A DNA stretch of 32,288 bases from an uncultured Clostridia bacterium (GTDB taxonomy: Bacteria; Bacillota; Clostridia; Oscillospirales; Oscillospiraceae): contig CAMCNO010000018.1 in the NCBI GenBank assembly GCA_945876285.1, forward strand, positions 1 to 32,288, given 5' to 3'. Under the pieces are notes generated by a model that saw nothing but the letters and a program-made list of their open reading frames with translations, searched no databases and was not told the origin of the DNA. The position numbers and the translations under genes are program-made. Shown one piece after another: positions 22,325 to 30,941 of the stretch (the first letter of the stretch is position 1; each line of letters begins with the position of its first letter).

Positions 22325-23139
22325 CGCCCTTTGTCTGCTCCGTCCACACCCACGCCATCTGCTGCGACGGGAAAAACACCCTAGCGGAGATGGCTGCCGC
22401 CGCATACGCGGCGGGGGTACAGTATTACGGTGTCTCCTGCCACAGCCACACGCCCATCGACCTGGACGTGGGCTACGTCCTGCCCGCCGATATGACGGCA
22501 TACCGGGAAGCAGTGCTGGACTTGCGGGAGGAATACGCCGGGCGGATGGAAATTCTGCTGGGCCTGGAGTGGGACAGCCAGTCTGACATCAAGCCGGATG
22601 GCTTCGACTACTGGATCGGCAGCGCCCACTACCAGCGGCAGGGCGGCAAGGCCTACGCCGCCGACTGGGGCGAGGAGGCGTTTACCGCCTGCCGGGACGA
22701 GGCATTCGGCGGCGACGCCCTGGCGGTGGCCGAGGGGTATTTCCGGGAGGTGGCCCGGGTGGCGGCCATGAAGCCCACCATTCTGGGCCACATGGACCTC
22801 ATCACGAAACTCAACGCCGGGAACCGCTTCTTCGATGAAAACTCCCCCCGCTATGAAAAGGCGGCGCTTGGGGCCCTCCATACGGCGGACCCCAAGGCCA
22901 CGTTGCTGGAGATCAACACCGGCGGCATAGCCCGTGGCTACCGGGACGCGCCTTACCCTGCCCTGTTTCTCTTGCGGGAATGGCGCGCCATGGGCGGGCG
23001 TATCATCCTGACCTCCGACAGCCACAGCGCGGATACCATCCTCTACGGCTACGGCGAGGCCATCGCCCTGGCAAAGGCGGCGGGCTTTGAGAAAACCACC
23101 ATCCTCACCCTGCATGGCCCGGTGGAGTGTCGGATTTGA
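22321..23139 (+). CDS. hisK: Histidinol-phosphatase, PHP family
   Basis: A 272-residue PHP-fold phosphatase that removes phosphate from histidinol phosphate, the eighth step; this type is usual in Firmicutes and differs from the HAD-type HisB phosphatase. Seen: [15 protein letters not shown] (the HTHxxxCDG motif), [31 protein letters not shown] and [14 protein letters not shown], together giving the trinuclear metal site. It closes the his operon, so the cluster encodes every pathway enzyme. A terminator follows at once. Confidence 0.93.
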   Translation: MTPFVCSVHTHAICCDGKNTLAEMAAAAYAAGVQYYGVSCHSHTPIDLDVGYVLPADMTAYREAVLDLREEYAGRMEILLGLEWDSQSDIKPDGFDYWIGSAHYQRQGGKAYAADWGEEAFTACRDEAFGGDALAVAEGYFREVARVAAMKPTILGHMDLITKLNAGNRFFDENSPRYEKAALGALHTADPKATLLEINTGGIARGYRDAPYPALFLLREWRAMGGRIILTSDSHSADTILYGYGEAIALAKAAGFEKTTILTLHGPVECRI

Positions 23140-23162
23140 GCGAATTATGCAGAAAACAGCCA

Positions 23163-23198
23163 AAAAAGGCGCGGCGAAGGCCGCGCCTTTGTGTTTCT
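23163..23198 (+). terminator. Rho-independent terminator of the his operon
   Basis: AAAGGCGCGGC, loop GAA, GGCCGCGCCTTT, then a T-rich tail, about 25 bases past the hisK stop. Confidence 0.88.
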
Positions 23199-23205
23199 TC
23201 GCCAC

Positions 23206-23234
23206 TTGTGAAAGTCCTGACAGGCTGATACAAT
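23206..23234 (+). promoter_or_regulatory. Promoter of the HAD phosphatase gene
   Basis: TTGTGA (23206-23211), 17 bases, TACAAT (23229-23234), about 35 bases before the start codon. Confidence 0.7.
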
Positions 23235-23269
23235 ATCGGTATTGCTTGTAGAAAACGAGAGGTGCCTCT

Positions 23270-23935
23270 ATGTATCGGACTGTGATTTTCGACCTGGACG
23301 GAACGATTTTAAATACCATCGACGACCTGACGGAAGCGGCCAACTGGGTCTGCCGGAAAAACGGCTGGCCGGAGCATACCCCGGAGGAATGCAAGGCCAT
23401 GATCGGCCACGGCATTGGCAACTTCGTGGAGAAATTCTCTCCGGAGGGCTTCCGCAGCCCTCTGCTGGTGGTGAATACCCTGTCCCAGTTCAGCCAGTAT
23501 TACGGCGCCCACAACATGGACAAGACGGCGCCCTATGACGGTATCCCGGAGCTGCTGGGGCGGCTGAAGGACGCGGGTGTTCAGCTAGCGGTTTACTCCA
23601 ACAAGGCCGATGAGTTCAGCCGCGCCATTGTGGAGCGCTACTTCCCCGGTGTGTTTACCCTGGTCCGGGGCAAGGTGGAGGGCGTGCCGGTCAAGCCGGA
23701 CCCTGCCGGCATCCACGGCGTCATGAAGGAGCTGGGCGCCGACCCGGCGGAGACGCTGTTCGTGGGCGACAGCAACGTGGACATCCGTACCGGCCACAAC
23801 GCCGGTACCAAAACCTGCGGCGTTTCCTGGGGCTACCGTCCCCGCACCTCTCTGGAGGAGGCCGGGGCCGAGTTTATGGCGGACACCGTGGCGGAGCTGG
23901 AGACCGTCATTCTGGAGGACAAGCCGTGCTGCTGA
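23270..23935 (+). CDS. HAD-superfamily phosphatase, phosphoglycolate-phosphatase-like
   Basis: A 221-residue HAD hydrolase, subfamily IA. Motif I is FDLDGTILNT (nucleophile Asp8 and Asp10), motif II YSNKADE, motif III Lys in VPVKPDPAG, motif IV VGDSNVDI. The helical cap lies at about 15-85. Such proteins often act on phosphoglycolate or damaged phosphometabolites; the true substrate cannot be told from sequence. GAGAGGT precedes the ATG, and it is expressed from its own promoter just past the his terminator. The last ten bases overlap the zincin gene. Confidence 0.88.
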   Translation: MYRTVIFDLDGTILNTIDDLTEAANWVCRKNGWPEHTPEECKAMIGHGIGNFVEKFSPEGFRSPLLVVNTLSQFSQYYGAHNMDKTAPYDGIPELLGRLKDAGVQLAVYSNKADEFSRAIVERYFPGVFTLVRGKVEGVPVKPDPAGIHGVMKELGADPAETLFVGDSNVDIRTGHNAGTKTCGVSWGYRPRTSLEEAGAEFMADTVAELETVILEDKPCC

Positions 23936-24327
23936 CCTTTGAGCAGGTGGGAGAAACTCTGGACGACCTGGCGGACGCCTTTCCTCAGGGACTGTTCGAC
24001 GGGCTCAACGGCGGTGTGAACCTGCTGGAGGACACTGTCCCCGACCCGGACTTCCCGGAGGGGGAGATGTACATTCTCGGCGAATACTGCGACGACCTGC
24101 TGGGAAAGTACATCAACCTGTATTACGGCTCCTTTGCCGCCCTGGCGAAGCGCGAGGACTGGGACACGGACGATTGGGTGGACGAGCTGCAGACCACCCT
24201 GGCCCACGAGCTGACCCACCACCTGGAGGCCCTGGGCGGGCTCCACGGTCTGGACGACCGGGACGCCCTGGAGCTGGAGCGCTGGCGGGCGGAATACGCG
24301 GCGGAGGACGACGCAACAGAAGAATAA
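23926..24327 (+). CDS. Small zincin-like metallopeptidase family protein
   Basis: A 133-residue protein with the zinc motif HELTHHLE near residues 94-101, matching the Zincin_1 (PF06262-like) family of short predicted metallopeptidases common in Firmicutes. Seen before it: FPEGEMYILGEYCDDLLGKYINLYYGSF, cut here to the first part as FPEGEMYILGEY. There is no signal peptide. GTG at 23926 has GGAGG seven bases upstream and overlaps the HAD gene, so the two are co-translated. Peptidase activity in this family is unproven. Confidence 0.82.
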   Translation: MLLTFEQVGETLDDLADAFPQGLFDGLNGGVNLLEDTVPDPDFPEGEMYILGEYCDDLLGKYINLYYGSFAALAKREDWDTDDWVDELQTTLAHELTHHLEALGGLHGLDDRDALELERWRAEYAAEDDATEE

Positions 24328-24341
24328 AGAACTATGATTGA

Positions 24342-24380
24342 CCCCGGAGGCGGCTGTGTGAACCGCTTCCGGGTTTTTGT
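24342..24380 (+). terminator. Rho-independent terminator
   Basis: CCCGGAGGCGG pairs with CCGCTTCCGGG (one mismatch or wobble) around a short loop and is followed by TTTTTG. It ends the HAD-zincin transcript. Confidence 0.87.
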
Positions 24381-24530
24381 TTCCTGAAAAACAGACACAA
24401 AGACCTGCAAAATGCACCTATCAGGGAAAGGCGGTGGCCTGTAAAATGGGAGGAAGCCGGCAGGGGCAATGCTCTCCAGCATTTCACGGAAAATTTACAT
24501 TTCCTTGGCGCGGTTTCCTCTGGAAAACGA

Positions 24531-24559
24531 TTGACACCCTTTCAGGCGGAGCGTATAAT
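24531..24559 (+). promoter_or_regulatory. Consensus SigA promoter of the tetR-RND operon
   Basis: TTGACA (24531-24536), 17 bases, TATAAT (24554-24559), an exact match to consensus in both boxes and spacing. Such strength implies that repression sets the output. Confidence 0.92.
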
Positions 24560-24570
24560 TGGCGACAGCT

Positions 24571-24594
24571 TGTCATAAAATGACACATTGTCAT
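24571..24594 (+). promoter_or_regulatory. TetR-type operator, three half-sites
   Basis: A perfect inverted repeat TGTCAT-AAA-ATGACA (24571-24585) is followed four bases later by a third TGTCAT (24589-24594). The site lies about 12 bases after the -10 box, where a bound repressor would stop initiation. Binding by the TetR protein encoded next is inferred. Confidence 0.78.
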
Positions 24595-24614
24595 ATCCGA
24601 AAGAGGGAATCAAG

Positions 24615-25247
24615 ATGTGTATGGAGACGTTCCACCGCCTGCCGGAGGAAAAACGTACCCGGTTTTTGGAAGCGGCCTGGGAGGAGTTTACCCGCGTCAG
24701 CTTCGCCGAGGCGTCCACCAACCAGATCGTACAGCGGGCTGGGGTGCCCCGGGGCAGCTTTTACCAGTATTTCCGGGATAAGGAGGACCTGTTTGTCTAT
24801 CTGATGACCCAGGCCCGGGACCATTTTATTGAACTTTACAGCCGCATCATGGAGCGCTGCGGCGGGGATGTTTTCGAGACACAGCTCATGTGCTTTGACA
24901 GCTTCGCCCACCAGGGAGGGAAAAAAGATGTGCTGTTCAACCGGTGCATCCAGGTCCTGCGGCTGAATCCCTGCCTGCATATGCAGATGATCATGCAGGA
25001 GCAGCCCAGAAATCATCTGCTGGCGGAATTCAGTAAAACGGCGGACCTGTCTTCCTTCGGCGACGAGGAGACGGCCCGGGAGGCCTTTCTGCTGTCCCTG
25101 CTGTCCCTGGCGGGAGCAGTGATGGACGGCCTGGAGAAGCCGGAGCAGATGGACACATACCGCAAGCAGTTGGAGCTGCGGCTGAACATCATCAAATGGG
25201 GATGCCTGACGGCCGGCGGTGCCGGGGCAGCAAGGAGGAGCCTATGA
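24615..25247 (+). CDS. TetR/AcrR-family transcriptional regulator
   Basis: A 210-residue regulator. The N-terminal HTH reads FLEAAWEEFTRVSFAEAS and then TNQIVQRAGVPRGSFYQYF (about 35-53), with the KEDLF segment of the fourth helix; the remainder is a variable ligand and dimer domain. ATG at 24615 is preferred over an ATG at 24588, which lies inside the operator and has no ribosome site; AGAGGG lies upstream of 24615. It leads the efflux operon and should repress it and itself. The stop overlaps the next ATG. Confidence 0.93.
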   Translation: MCMETFHRLPEEKRTRFLEAAWEEFTRVSFAEASTNQIVQRAGVPRGSFYQYFRDKEDLFVYLMTQARDHFIELYSRIMERCGGDVFETQLMCFDSFAHQGGKKDVLFNRCIQVLRLNPCLHMQMIMQEQPRNHLLAEFSKTADLSSFGDEETAREAFLLSLLSLAGAVMDGLEKPEQMDTYRKQLELRLNIIKWGCLTAGGAGAARRSL

Positions 25248-26626
25248 AAAAGAGAAGTATCGCGCTGCTGCTGGCCCTGGCGCTGGTGCTGTCGCTGTGC
25301 GCCGTCACGGCGGCCGCCGGGGAACAGGCGCAGGAAAAGGCCGACAGCCAGACGGCTGAGACCGCCCAAACCGTGGAAGAAGCGGCGGAGACGCCCTCCC
25401 TGGCAGGCCCGGACGCCGAGCCGGAGACCGACCCGAAGACAGGGGAGGTCATTGCCGCGGCCACCATCGAGCCGGACGCCGTGGGCACCGTCAGCTTTGC
25501 CAACCTGGAACGGCGGATGCGGGAGAACAACCTGACCGTCCTGACACTGGACCAGACCATTGAGATGCTGCAGGACATCGACTACGAACAGATGGGGAAG
25601 GACCTGCTGGACGGCGTCAATGAGGCTGTCGTTGTGCTGGGGAATATGAGACAATACGGCGGAGTGGTCTTTGATTTTGCCGGTAACCCCATCGGCAGTG
25701 CTCCGGCCTGCGGCCAGATGGCTGTTTCCAGTATGGAGCAGCAGTATGAAGCTGTGAAGAAGCAGTATGAAGCCTTCAAAGACGGCGACATCCAGGAGGA
25801 CAACGCGGGCAGAATTCGTCAGCTGAAAGCCACCCAGGACCAGCTGGTCCTGGCGGGGGAATCCACCTATATCGCCCTGGCGGCGCTGGAAACTCAGGAG
25901 GGCGCTCTGCAGCGCCAGCTGTCCGCCCTGAACCGCACGGTGGAGGAGCTGGAGCTGCGCTACCAGATGGGCCAGGTCTCCGCCCTGCAGCTCCAGCAGG
26001 CCAAGGCGGGCCGCACTCAGCTCACCAGCGGCCTGGAGACGCTGCGTATGAACATCCGCAATCTGAAATACCAGTTTGAGATGCTGCTGGGTGGGTCGCA
26101 GACCGGGGAGATCACCCTGGGCGCCGTGCCGGAGGTGACGGAGAAACAATTGGCGGCCATGGATGTGGAGAAGGACCTGCTGGCAGCCAAGGCCAAGAGC
26201 TATGACCTCTACGCTGCCGCCAAGACGCTGGAGGACGCTCAGGAGACTTACACGGAAGACGCCAGGGCGAATCGCTTCGACGAGAAAGAAGTGGACTTCC
26301 GCAACGCCAAGCGCACCTGGCAGGCCGCCCAGTATACATACAACAGCACCGTGCAGGATTACGAGCTGAAATTCCGCACCCTGTACGCCCAGGTCCAGGA
26401 CTACAGGCAGATCCTGGACGCCGCCAAGGTGTCTCTGGAGTGCGAAAAGACGTCCTGTGCGGCGTCGGAGCTGAAATTCAAGCAGGGCACCATCTCCCAG
26501 AACGCCCTGCTGGACGCCCGGGACAGCCTAAAGGAGGCAGAGGAGAAAGTCCAGTCTGCCGCCAGCGACCTGTTCTCGTCCTACAACACCTATTGCTGGG
26601 CCGTGGAACACGGCGTTTTGAACTGA
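25244..26626 (+). CDS. TolC-family-like secreted coiled-coil protein
   Basis: A 460-residue exported protein resembling outer-membrane efflux (TolC-family) proteins. Seen: signal peptide MKKRSIALLLALALVLSLC with a probable signal-peptidase I site after TAA, an acidic low-complexity stretch to about residue 70, then long helical repeats. RYQMGQVSALQLQQAKAG and ELKFKQGTISQNALLDARDS match the paired Y-x-x-G-x-[IV]-S-type repeats of TolC helices. In a one-membrane bacterium it cannot be an outer-membrane channel, so it may be a peripheral part of the pump. GGAGGA precedes the ATG and translation is coupled to tetR. Confidence 0.78.
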   Translation: MKKRSIALLLALALVLSLCAVTAAAGEQAQEKADSQTAETAQTVEEAAETPSLAGPDAEPETDPKTGEVIAAATIEPDAVGTVSFANLERRMRENNLTVLTLDQTIEMLQDIDYEQMGKDLLDGVNEAVVVLGNMRQYGGVVFDFAGNPIGSAPACGQMAVSSMEQQYEAVKKQYEAFKDGDIQEDNAGRIRQLKATQDQLVLAGESTYIALAALETQEGALQRQLSALNRTVEELELRYQMGQVSALQLQQAKAGRTQLTSGLETLRMNIRNLKYQFEMLLGGSQTGEITLGAVPEVTEKQLAAMDVEKDLLAAKAKSYDLYAAAKTLEDAQETYTEDARANRFDEKEVDFRNAKRTWQAAQYTYNSTVQDYELKFRTLYAQVQDYRQILDAAKVSLECEKTSCAASELKFKQGTISQNALLDARDSLKEAEEKVQSAASDLFSSYNTYCWAVEHGVLN

Positions 26627-26641
26627 CAGGAGGATGCCGAT

Positions 26642-27805
26642 ATGAAATATCAGAGAGTTTTAGCCGCGGTGCTGGCCGTTATCATGGCCCTGGCCCTCAC
26701 CGCCTGCGGCGGTAAGGAGCCGGTGGAGGACGCCGCCCCCGCCGGCGTGGCCGTCCAGGTGAAAATCGTCACCGCCGGAAGCATCGCCACGGAGAACAAG
26801 GTGTCCGGCCAGATCAGTGCCGACAATGAGTCCGTCATCCTCATTGCCACCACCGCCAAGTGCACGGCGGTCTATAAAGAGGCCGGCGACATCGTGCAGG
26901 CAGGCGATAAAATCTGCACCCTGGACCTGGGCAGCACCCTGTCCAGCTACAACGCTGCCCGCATCAGCTACCGCTCCGCCGTCCAGAGCTATCAGGACCA
27001 GAAGGCCATTCTGGATAAGCAGGTGGGCCTGGCGGAGGACAACGTGGCCAATACGAAGGCCCTGTTCGACATCGGCGCCGCCTCCCAGCTGGAGGTGGAT
27101 CAGGCGGAGCTGAACTATCAGAACGCCGTGGCGGGCCGGAATTCCGCCCTGTCCCAGCTGGAGGCCGGCATGCAGAACGCCAAGAGCGGCGTGGAGCAGC
27201 TGGACACCGCCCTGGAGAACGTGGACCCCGACGGCAACGTGCTGGCGCCACAGGCCGGCACCCTGGTGACCATGAACGCCACCGAGGGCAGCTTTATCTC
27301 CAACTCCATGCCCCTGGTGGTCATCGACGGCGCGGAGCAGATGAAGGTGACGGCCTCCGTCTCCGAGGCCCTGGTGCCCAAGATTTCCGCCGGAGACAGC
27401 GCCGACGTCACCGTCAGCGCAGCCAACGTGGCATTCACCGCCACCATCCGCTCCGTGGAGCGGGCCGCCAACATGCAGACCAAGCTCTATACCGTGGTGC
27501 TGACGGTCCCGGCCGACGTGACGGGCCTGATGAACGGCATGTTCGCTGACGTGACCTTCCATACCGACACCTCTGAGGACACCATCGTGGTGCCCACCGA
27601 GGCCATTCTCACCAGCAACGGCGCCCAGTACGTCTACGTGGTGGAGGAGAACACCGCCAAATATGTGCCCGTGACCACAGGCCTCATCGGCAGCGGCGTC
27701 ACGGAGATCACAGCCGGCCTGACCGAGGGAGCGCAGCTTGTGACCGTGGGTCAGGCGTACCTGGCTGACGGCGACCCCGTCCGCGTGGTCGGCCAAGAGG
27801 GGTAA
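26642..27805 (+). CDS. RND efflux adaptor (membrane fusion) lipoprotein
   Basis: A 387-residue HlyD/AcrA-type adaptor. Signal peptide with lipobox LTAC (Cys22) anchors it to the membrane. Seen: a biotinyl-lipoyl-like half (CTAVYKEAGDIVQAGDKICTL shortened here to AVYKEAGDIVQAGDKI), a helical hairpin (about 105-190) with AEDNVANTKALFDIGAAS, the second lipoyl half (VLAPQAGTLVTMNATEGSFI), and beta-barrel and C-terminal domains ending near IVVPTEAILTSNG and DPVRVV. GGAGG precedes the ATG. It links the pump to the TolC-like partner. Confidence 0.9.
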   Translation: MKYQRVLAAVLAVIMALALTACGGKEPVEDAAPAGVAVQVKIVTAGSIATENKVSGQISADNESVILIATTAKCTAVYKEAGDIVQAGDKICTLDLGSTLSSYNAARISYRSAVQSYQDQKAILDKQVGLAEDNVANTKALFDIGAASQLEVDQAELNYQNAVAGRNSALSQLEAGMQNAKSGVEQLDTALENVDPDGNVLAPQAGTLVTMNATEGSFISNSMPLVVIDGAEQMKVTASVSEALVPKISAGDSADVTVSAANVAFTATIRSVERAANMQTKLYTVVLTVPADVTGLMNGMFADVTFHTDTSEDTIVVPTEAILTSNGAQYVYVVEENTAKYVPVTTGLIGSGVTEITAGLTEGAQLVTVGQAYLADGDPVRVVGQEG

Positions 27806-27811
27806 GGGCCC

Positions 27812-30800
27812 ATGAGTACGGCGAGATTTTGCATCAAGCACAGGGTCACGACCCTGCTGGCGGTCATTATGATCGCCATATTCGGCGTGGTATTCACCAC
27901 CCAGCTCCAGATGTCCCTGCTGCCGGATATGGAGGCCCCCATGGCGGTGGTGGTGTGCTACTATAACGGCGCCACCCCCAGCGACATGGAGGAGCTGGTG
28001 ACCCGGCCCCTGGAGACGGCGGTCATGTCCGTCCCCGGCGTGGATTCCGTCAGCTCTACTTCTTCCGACGGCGTCAGCCAGCTGCAGATCACCTATGTGG
28101 AGGACACGAATCTGGACATCGCCGCCAGCAAGCTGCGGGAGAAGTTCGACATGCTCTCCCTGCCTGACGGTGCCATGGACCCCATGATCATCAACATGAA
28201 TATCGGCGACCTGATGCCTACCGCCATGATCGCCCTGGCGGGCGAGGACCTGGCGGAGCTGCAGACGCTGGCGGAGGACGTGGTGGTCCCCGCACTGGAG
28301 CGTATCGACGGCGTGGCTTCCGTGTCCGTCAGCGGCGGCGTCACCCAGCAGATCAGCGTGGAGGTGGACCCCACCCGTGCCGCGGGCTTCGGTCTGTCCA
28401 ACAGCTACATCTCCCAGTTCCTGGCGGCGGAGAACCTGCTGTATCCCGGCGGCGACGTGTATAATGGCTCCAAGACCCTGACCGTCTCCACCGACGCCAA
28501 GTTCCAGTCCGTGGAGGACGTATCGAACATGATCCTCACCCTGCCCACCGGCGGACAGGTCCGTCTGGGCGAGGTGGCCAACGTGGTGCTGGAGTCCAAG
28601 GAGACCGACGCCCGGGCGGAGATGAACGGCGAGAGCTGCGTGCTGCTGCAGGTCTCCAAGCAGTCCGGCGCCAACGAGAACCAGGTGGCAAATAAGGTTG
28701 CCAAGCGCATGGATACGCTTGCGGCGGAGAACCGCTCCGTCCACTACTCGCTGCCCTACCTGGCCTCCGATTTCATCCATCTGGCCGTCAGCGCCGCCTT
28801 GCAAAACATCATTCTGGGCGTGGTGCTGGCCGCCGTGGTGACCTTCCTGTTCCTGCGGCGCTTCGGTGCCACCATGGCCATCGCCGTGTCCATGCCCGTG
28901 TGCATCCTGGCGGTGTTCGTGCTGATGAACGTCTTTGACCTGACGCTGAACATGATGTCCCTGGGCGGCATCGCCATGGGCGTGGGCATGATCGTGGACA
29001 ACTCCATCGTGGTGCTGGAGAACATCTACCGCTTCGCGGCGGAGGGCCATGACCGCATGAGCGCCTGCGTGGACGGCACCAAGGAGGTCACCACATCCGT
29101 CATTGCCTCGACGCTGACCACAGTAGCGGTGTTCGTGCCCATCGGCCTCTCCGGCGGCATGGCGGGCATGCTGTTTGACGACTTCTGCCTGACCATCGGC
29201 TTTCTGATCCTGGGCTCCATGGCCATCGCCCTGACCCTGGTGCCCCTGCTGTGCTACCTGATGCTGGACGAGAACAAGGTCCGGCAGGACCAGCTCAAGA
29301 AGGCGGAGAAGAAGCGCAGCGGCCTTGCAGCTAAAATCAGCGGCTGGTTCGGCAAGGTGTACAGCCTGTACCTGCGGCTGCTGAATTACTTCGTTCATCA
29401 CCTGAAGGTGGGTATGCTGGCCTCCGTGGCCCTGGTTGTGTTCTTCGTGGGCTGCTGCCTGACCACCAACGCCGTGCTGCTGCCCTCCATGGACATGGGC
29501 CAGGTCTCCATCACCGTCAGCATGCCCATCGGCTCTCAGATCCATGAGACCATGGCCATCGCGGACCGTATCTCCGCCATCGCCGAGGAGAACGTGCCGG
29601 AAATCGAGGATATGTACTACACCGCTGAGGCGGAGAGCGCCTCGGTGGCCCTGGAGCTGTGCGGCAAGGGTGAGCGCAAGCGCAGCAGTGACGACGTGGC
29701 AGACGATCTGCGGCTCCTGCTGCAGGACATCGCCGGCTGCGAGATCACCATTACCTCCTCCGACATGACCGCCATGATGAGCGGCGACGAGATCAGCCTG
29801 TCCATCACCGGCGACGACTATGAGACCCTCTCCATGATCGCCGCCGACCTGACGGACCGCATCAGCGCCCTGCCGGACGCCGTGGATGTCTCCAGCTCCG
29901 TCTCCCGCCAGGTGCCCCAGGTGGAGGTCACCATGAACCGGGAAGCAGCCTCCCGCTACGGCCTGACGGCCGCCCAGGTGGGCGCGGCGGTCCGGGAAGC
30001 CCTCACCGGCGCCACCGCCACCACCGTCACCATCGACAACAAGGAGCTGGACGTGGTGGTCAAGGGCGACGGCTCCGCTGCCGAGAGCCTGGACGCCCTG
30101 CGGTCCCTGTCCGTGACCACCGCCATGGGCGGCCATGTGCCCCTGAGCGCCGTGGCCAATGTGCAAGTGGTGCAGGCGCCCCAGACCATCACCCGCAGCA
30201 ACCAGTCCCGGCAGGTGACCATCACCGGCTCCACCCTCAGCGGCAACGTGACGGCCATCACCGCCAGCATCAACCAGATTCTGGCCGATTACACCCTGCC
30301 GGAGGGCTACACCGCCTCCACCGGCGGCAGCTACGAGGAGATGATGGAGAGCTTCACCGACCTGCTGCTGGCCCTGGTGGTGGCGCTGGGCCTGGTGTAC
30401 TTCATCCTGGCGGCCCAGTTTGAGTCCTTCCTCATGCCTGTCATCATCATGATGATCCTGCCGGTGGCCTTCTCCGGCGCCCTGTTCGCCCTGCCGGTGA
30501 CGGGCCGGGACCTGTCCATGATCTCTCTGGTGGCCCTCATCATGCTGGCTGGCACCGTGGTCAACAACTCCATCGTGCTGGTGGACTACATCAAGGTCCG
30601 CCGGGAGATGGGCGAGAGCCGGGAGGACGCCATCCTCCACGCCTGCCCGCTCCGTATCCGGCCCATCCTGATGACCACCCTCACCACCGTCCTGGCCATG
30701 GTCCCCATGGCTCTGGCTCTGGGGGACACCCTGGAAATGATGAGCGACATGGGCATCACCATGATCTCCGGCATGGTCATCTCGACTATCGTGACCCTGC

Positions 30801-30901
30801 TGTTCACCCCGGTGTTCTACTCCGTCATCGACGACCTGCCCAGGCGCTTCCGCCGGAAGAAAAAGACGGCGGAGGCCGCCATTCCCGCCGAGACCCACTG
30901 A
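27812..30901 (+). CDS. RND-family efflux transporter permease
   Basis: A 1029-residue AcrB/SwrC-like pump with the full 12-helix, two-porter-domain layout. Seen: N-terminal TM1 with LLAVIMIAIFGVVFTTQL, the first porter loop (LPDMEAPMAVVVCYYNGA), the TM4 relay VGMIVDNSIVVLENIYR with the key Asp, and TM10 MLAGTVVNNSIVLVDYI. Only one Asp is present in TM4 where E. coli AcrB has two, as in Gram-positive RND pumps. It would use the proton gradient to export drugs, lipids or surfactants. The ribosome site is weak and the gap to the adaptor is six bases. Last gene of the operon. Confidence 0.95.
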   Translation: MSTARFCIKHRVTTLLAVIMIAIFGVVFTTQLQMSLLPDMEAPMAVVVCYYNGATPSDMEELVTRPLETAVMSVPGVDSVSSTSSDGVSQLQITYVEDTNLDIAASKLREKFDMLSLPDGAMDPMIINMNIGDLMPTAMIALAGEDLAELQTLAEDVVVPALERIDGVASVSVSGGVTQQISVEVDPTRAAGFGLSNSYISQFLAAENLLYPGGDVYNGSKTLTVSTDAKFQSVEDVSNMILTLPTGGQVRLGEVANVVLESKETDARAEMNGESCVLLQVSKQSGANENQVANKVAKRMDTLAAENRSVHYSLPYLASDFIHLAVSAALQNIILGVVLAAVVTFLFLRRFGATMAIAVSMPVCILAVFVLMNVFDLTLNMMSLGGIAMGVGMIVDNSIVVLENIYRFAAEGHDRMSACVDGTKEVTTSVIASTLTTVAVFVPIGLSGGMAGMLFDDFCLTIGFLILGSMAIALTLVPLLCYLMLDENKVRQDQLKKAEKKRSGLAAKISGWFGKVYSLYLRLLNYFVHHLKVGMLASVALVVFFVGCCLTTNAVLLPSMDMGQVSITVSMPIGSQIHETMAIADRISAIAEENVPEIEDMYYTAEAESASVALELCGKGERKRSSDDVADDLRLLLQDIAGCEITITSSDMTAMMSGDEISLSITGDDYETLSMIAADLTDRISALPDAVDVSSSVSRQVPQVEVTMNREAASRYGLTAAQVGAAVREALTGATATTVTIDNKELDVVVKGDGSAAESLDALRSLSVTTAMGGHVPLSAVANVQVVQAPQTITRSNQSRQVTITGSTLSGNVTAITASINQILADYTLPEGYTASTGGSYEEMMESFTDLLLALVVALGLVYFILAAQFESFLMPVIIMMILPVAFSGALFALPVTGRDLSMISLVALIMLAGTVVNNSIVLVDYIKVRREMGESREDAILHACPLRIRPILMTTLTTVLAMVPMALALGDTLEMMSDMGITMISGMVISTIVTLLFTPVFYSVIDDLPRRFRRKKKTAEAAIPAETH

Positions 30902-30905
30902 TTAT

Positions 30906-30939
30906 GAAACGAGCCGCCCATTCGGGCGGCTCGTTTTTG
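30906..30939. terminator. Bidirectional rho-independent terminator
   Basis: AAACGAGCCGCCC, loop ATTC, GGGCGGCTCGTTT. T runs flank the stem on both strands. It separates the RND operon from the convergent kinase gene. Confidence 0.9.
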
Positions 30940-30941
30940 CA

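Noticed and set aside
26660-30898. Very long open frame (over 1,400 codons) antisense to the RND adaptor and pump genes
   Set aside because: Its translation is His/Gly/Gln-rich low-complexity sequence typical of the antisense of G+C-rich genes, with no domain; the sense strand encodes obvious RND proteins.
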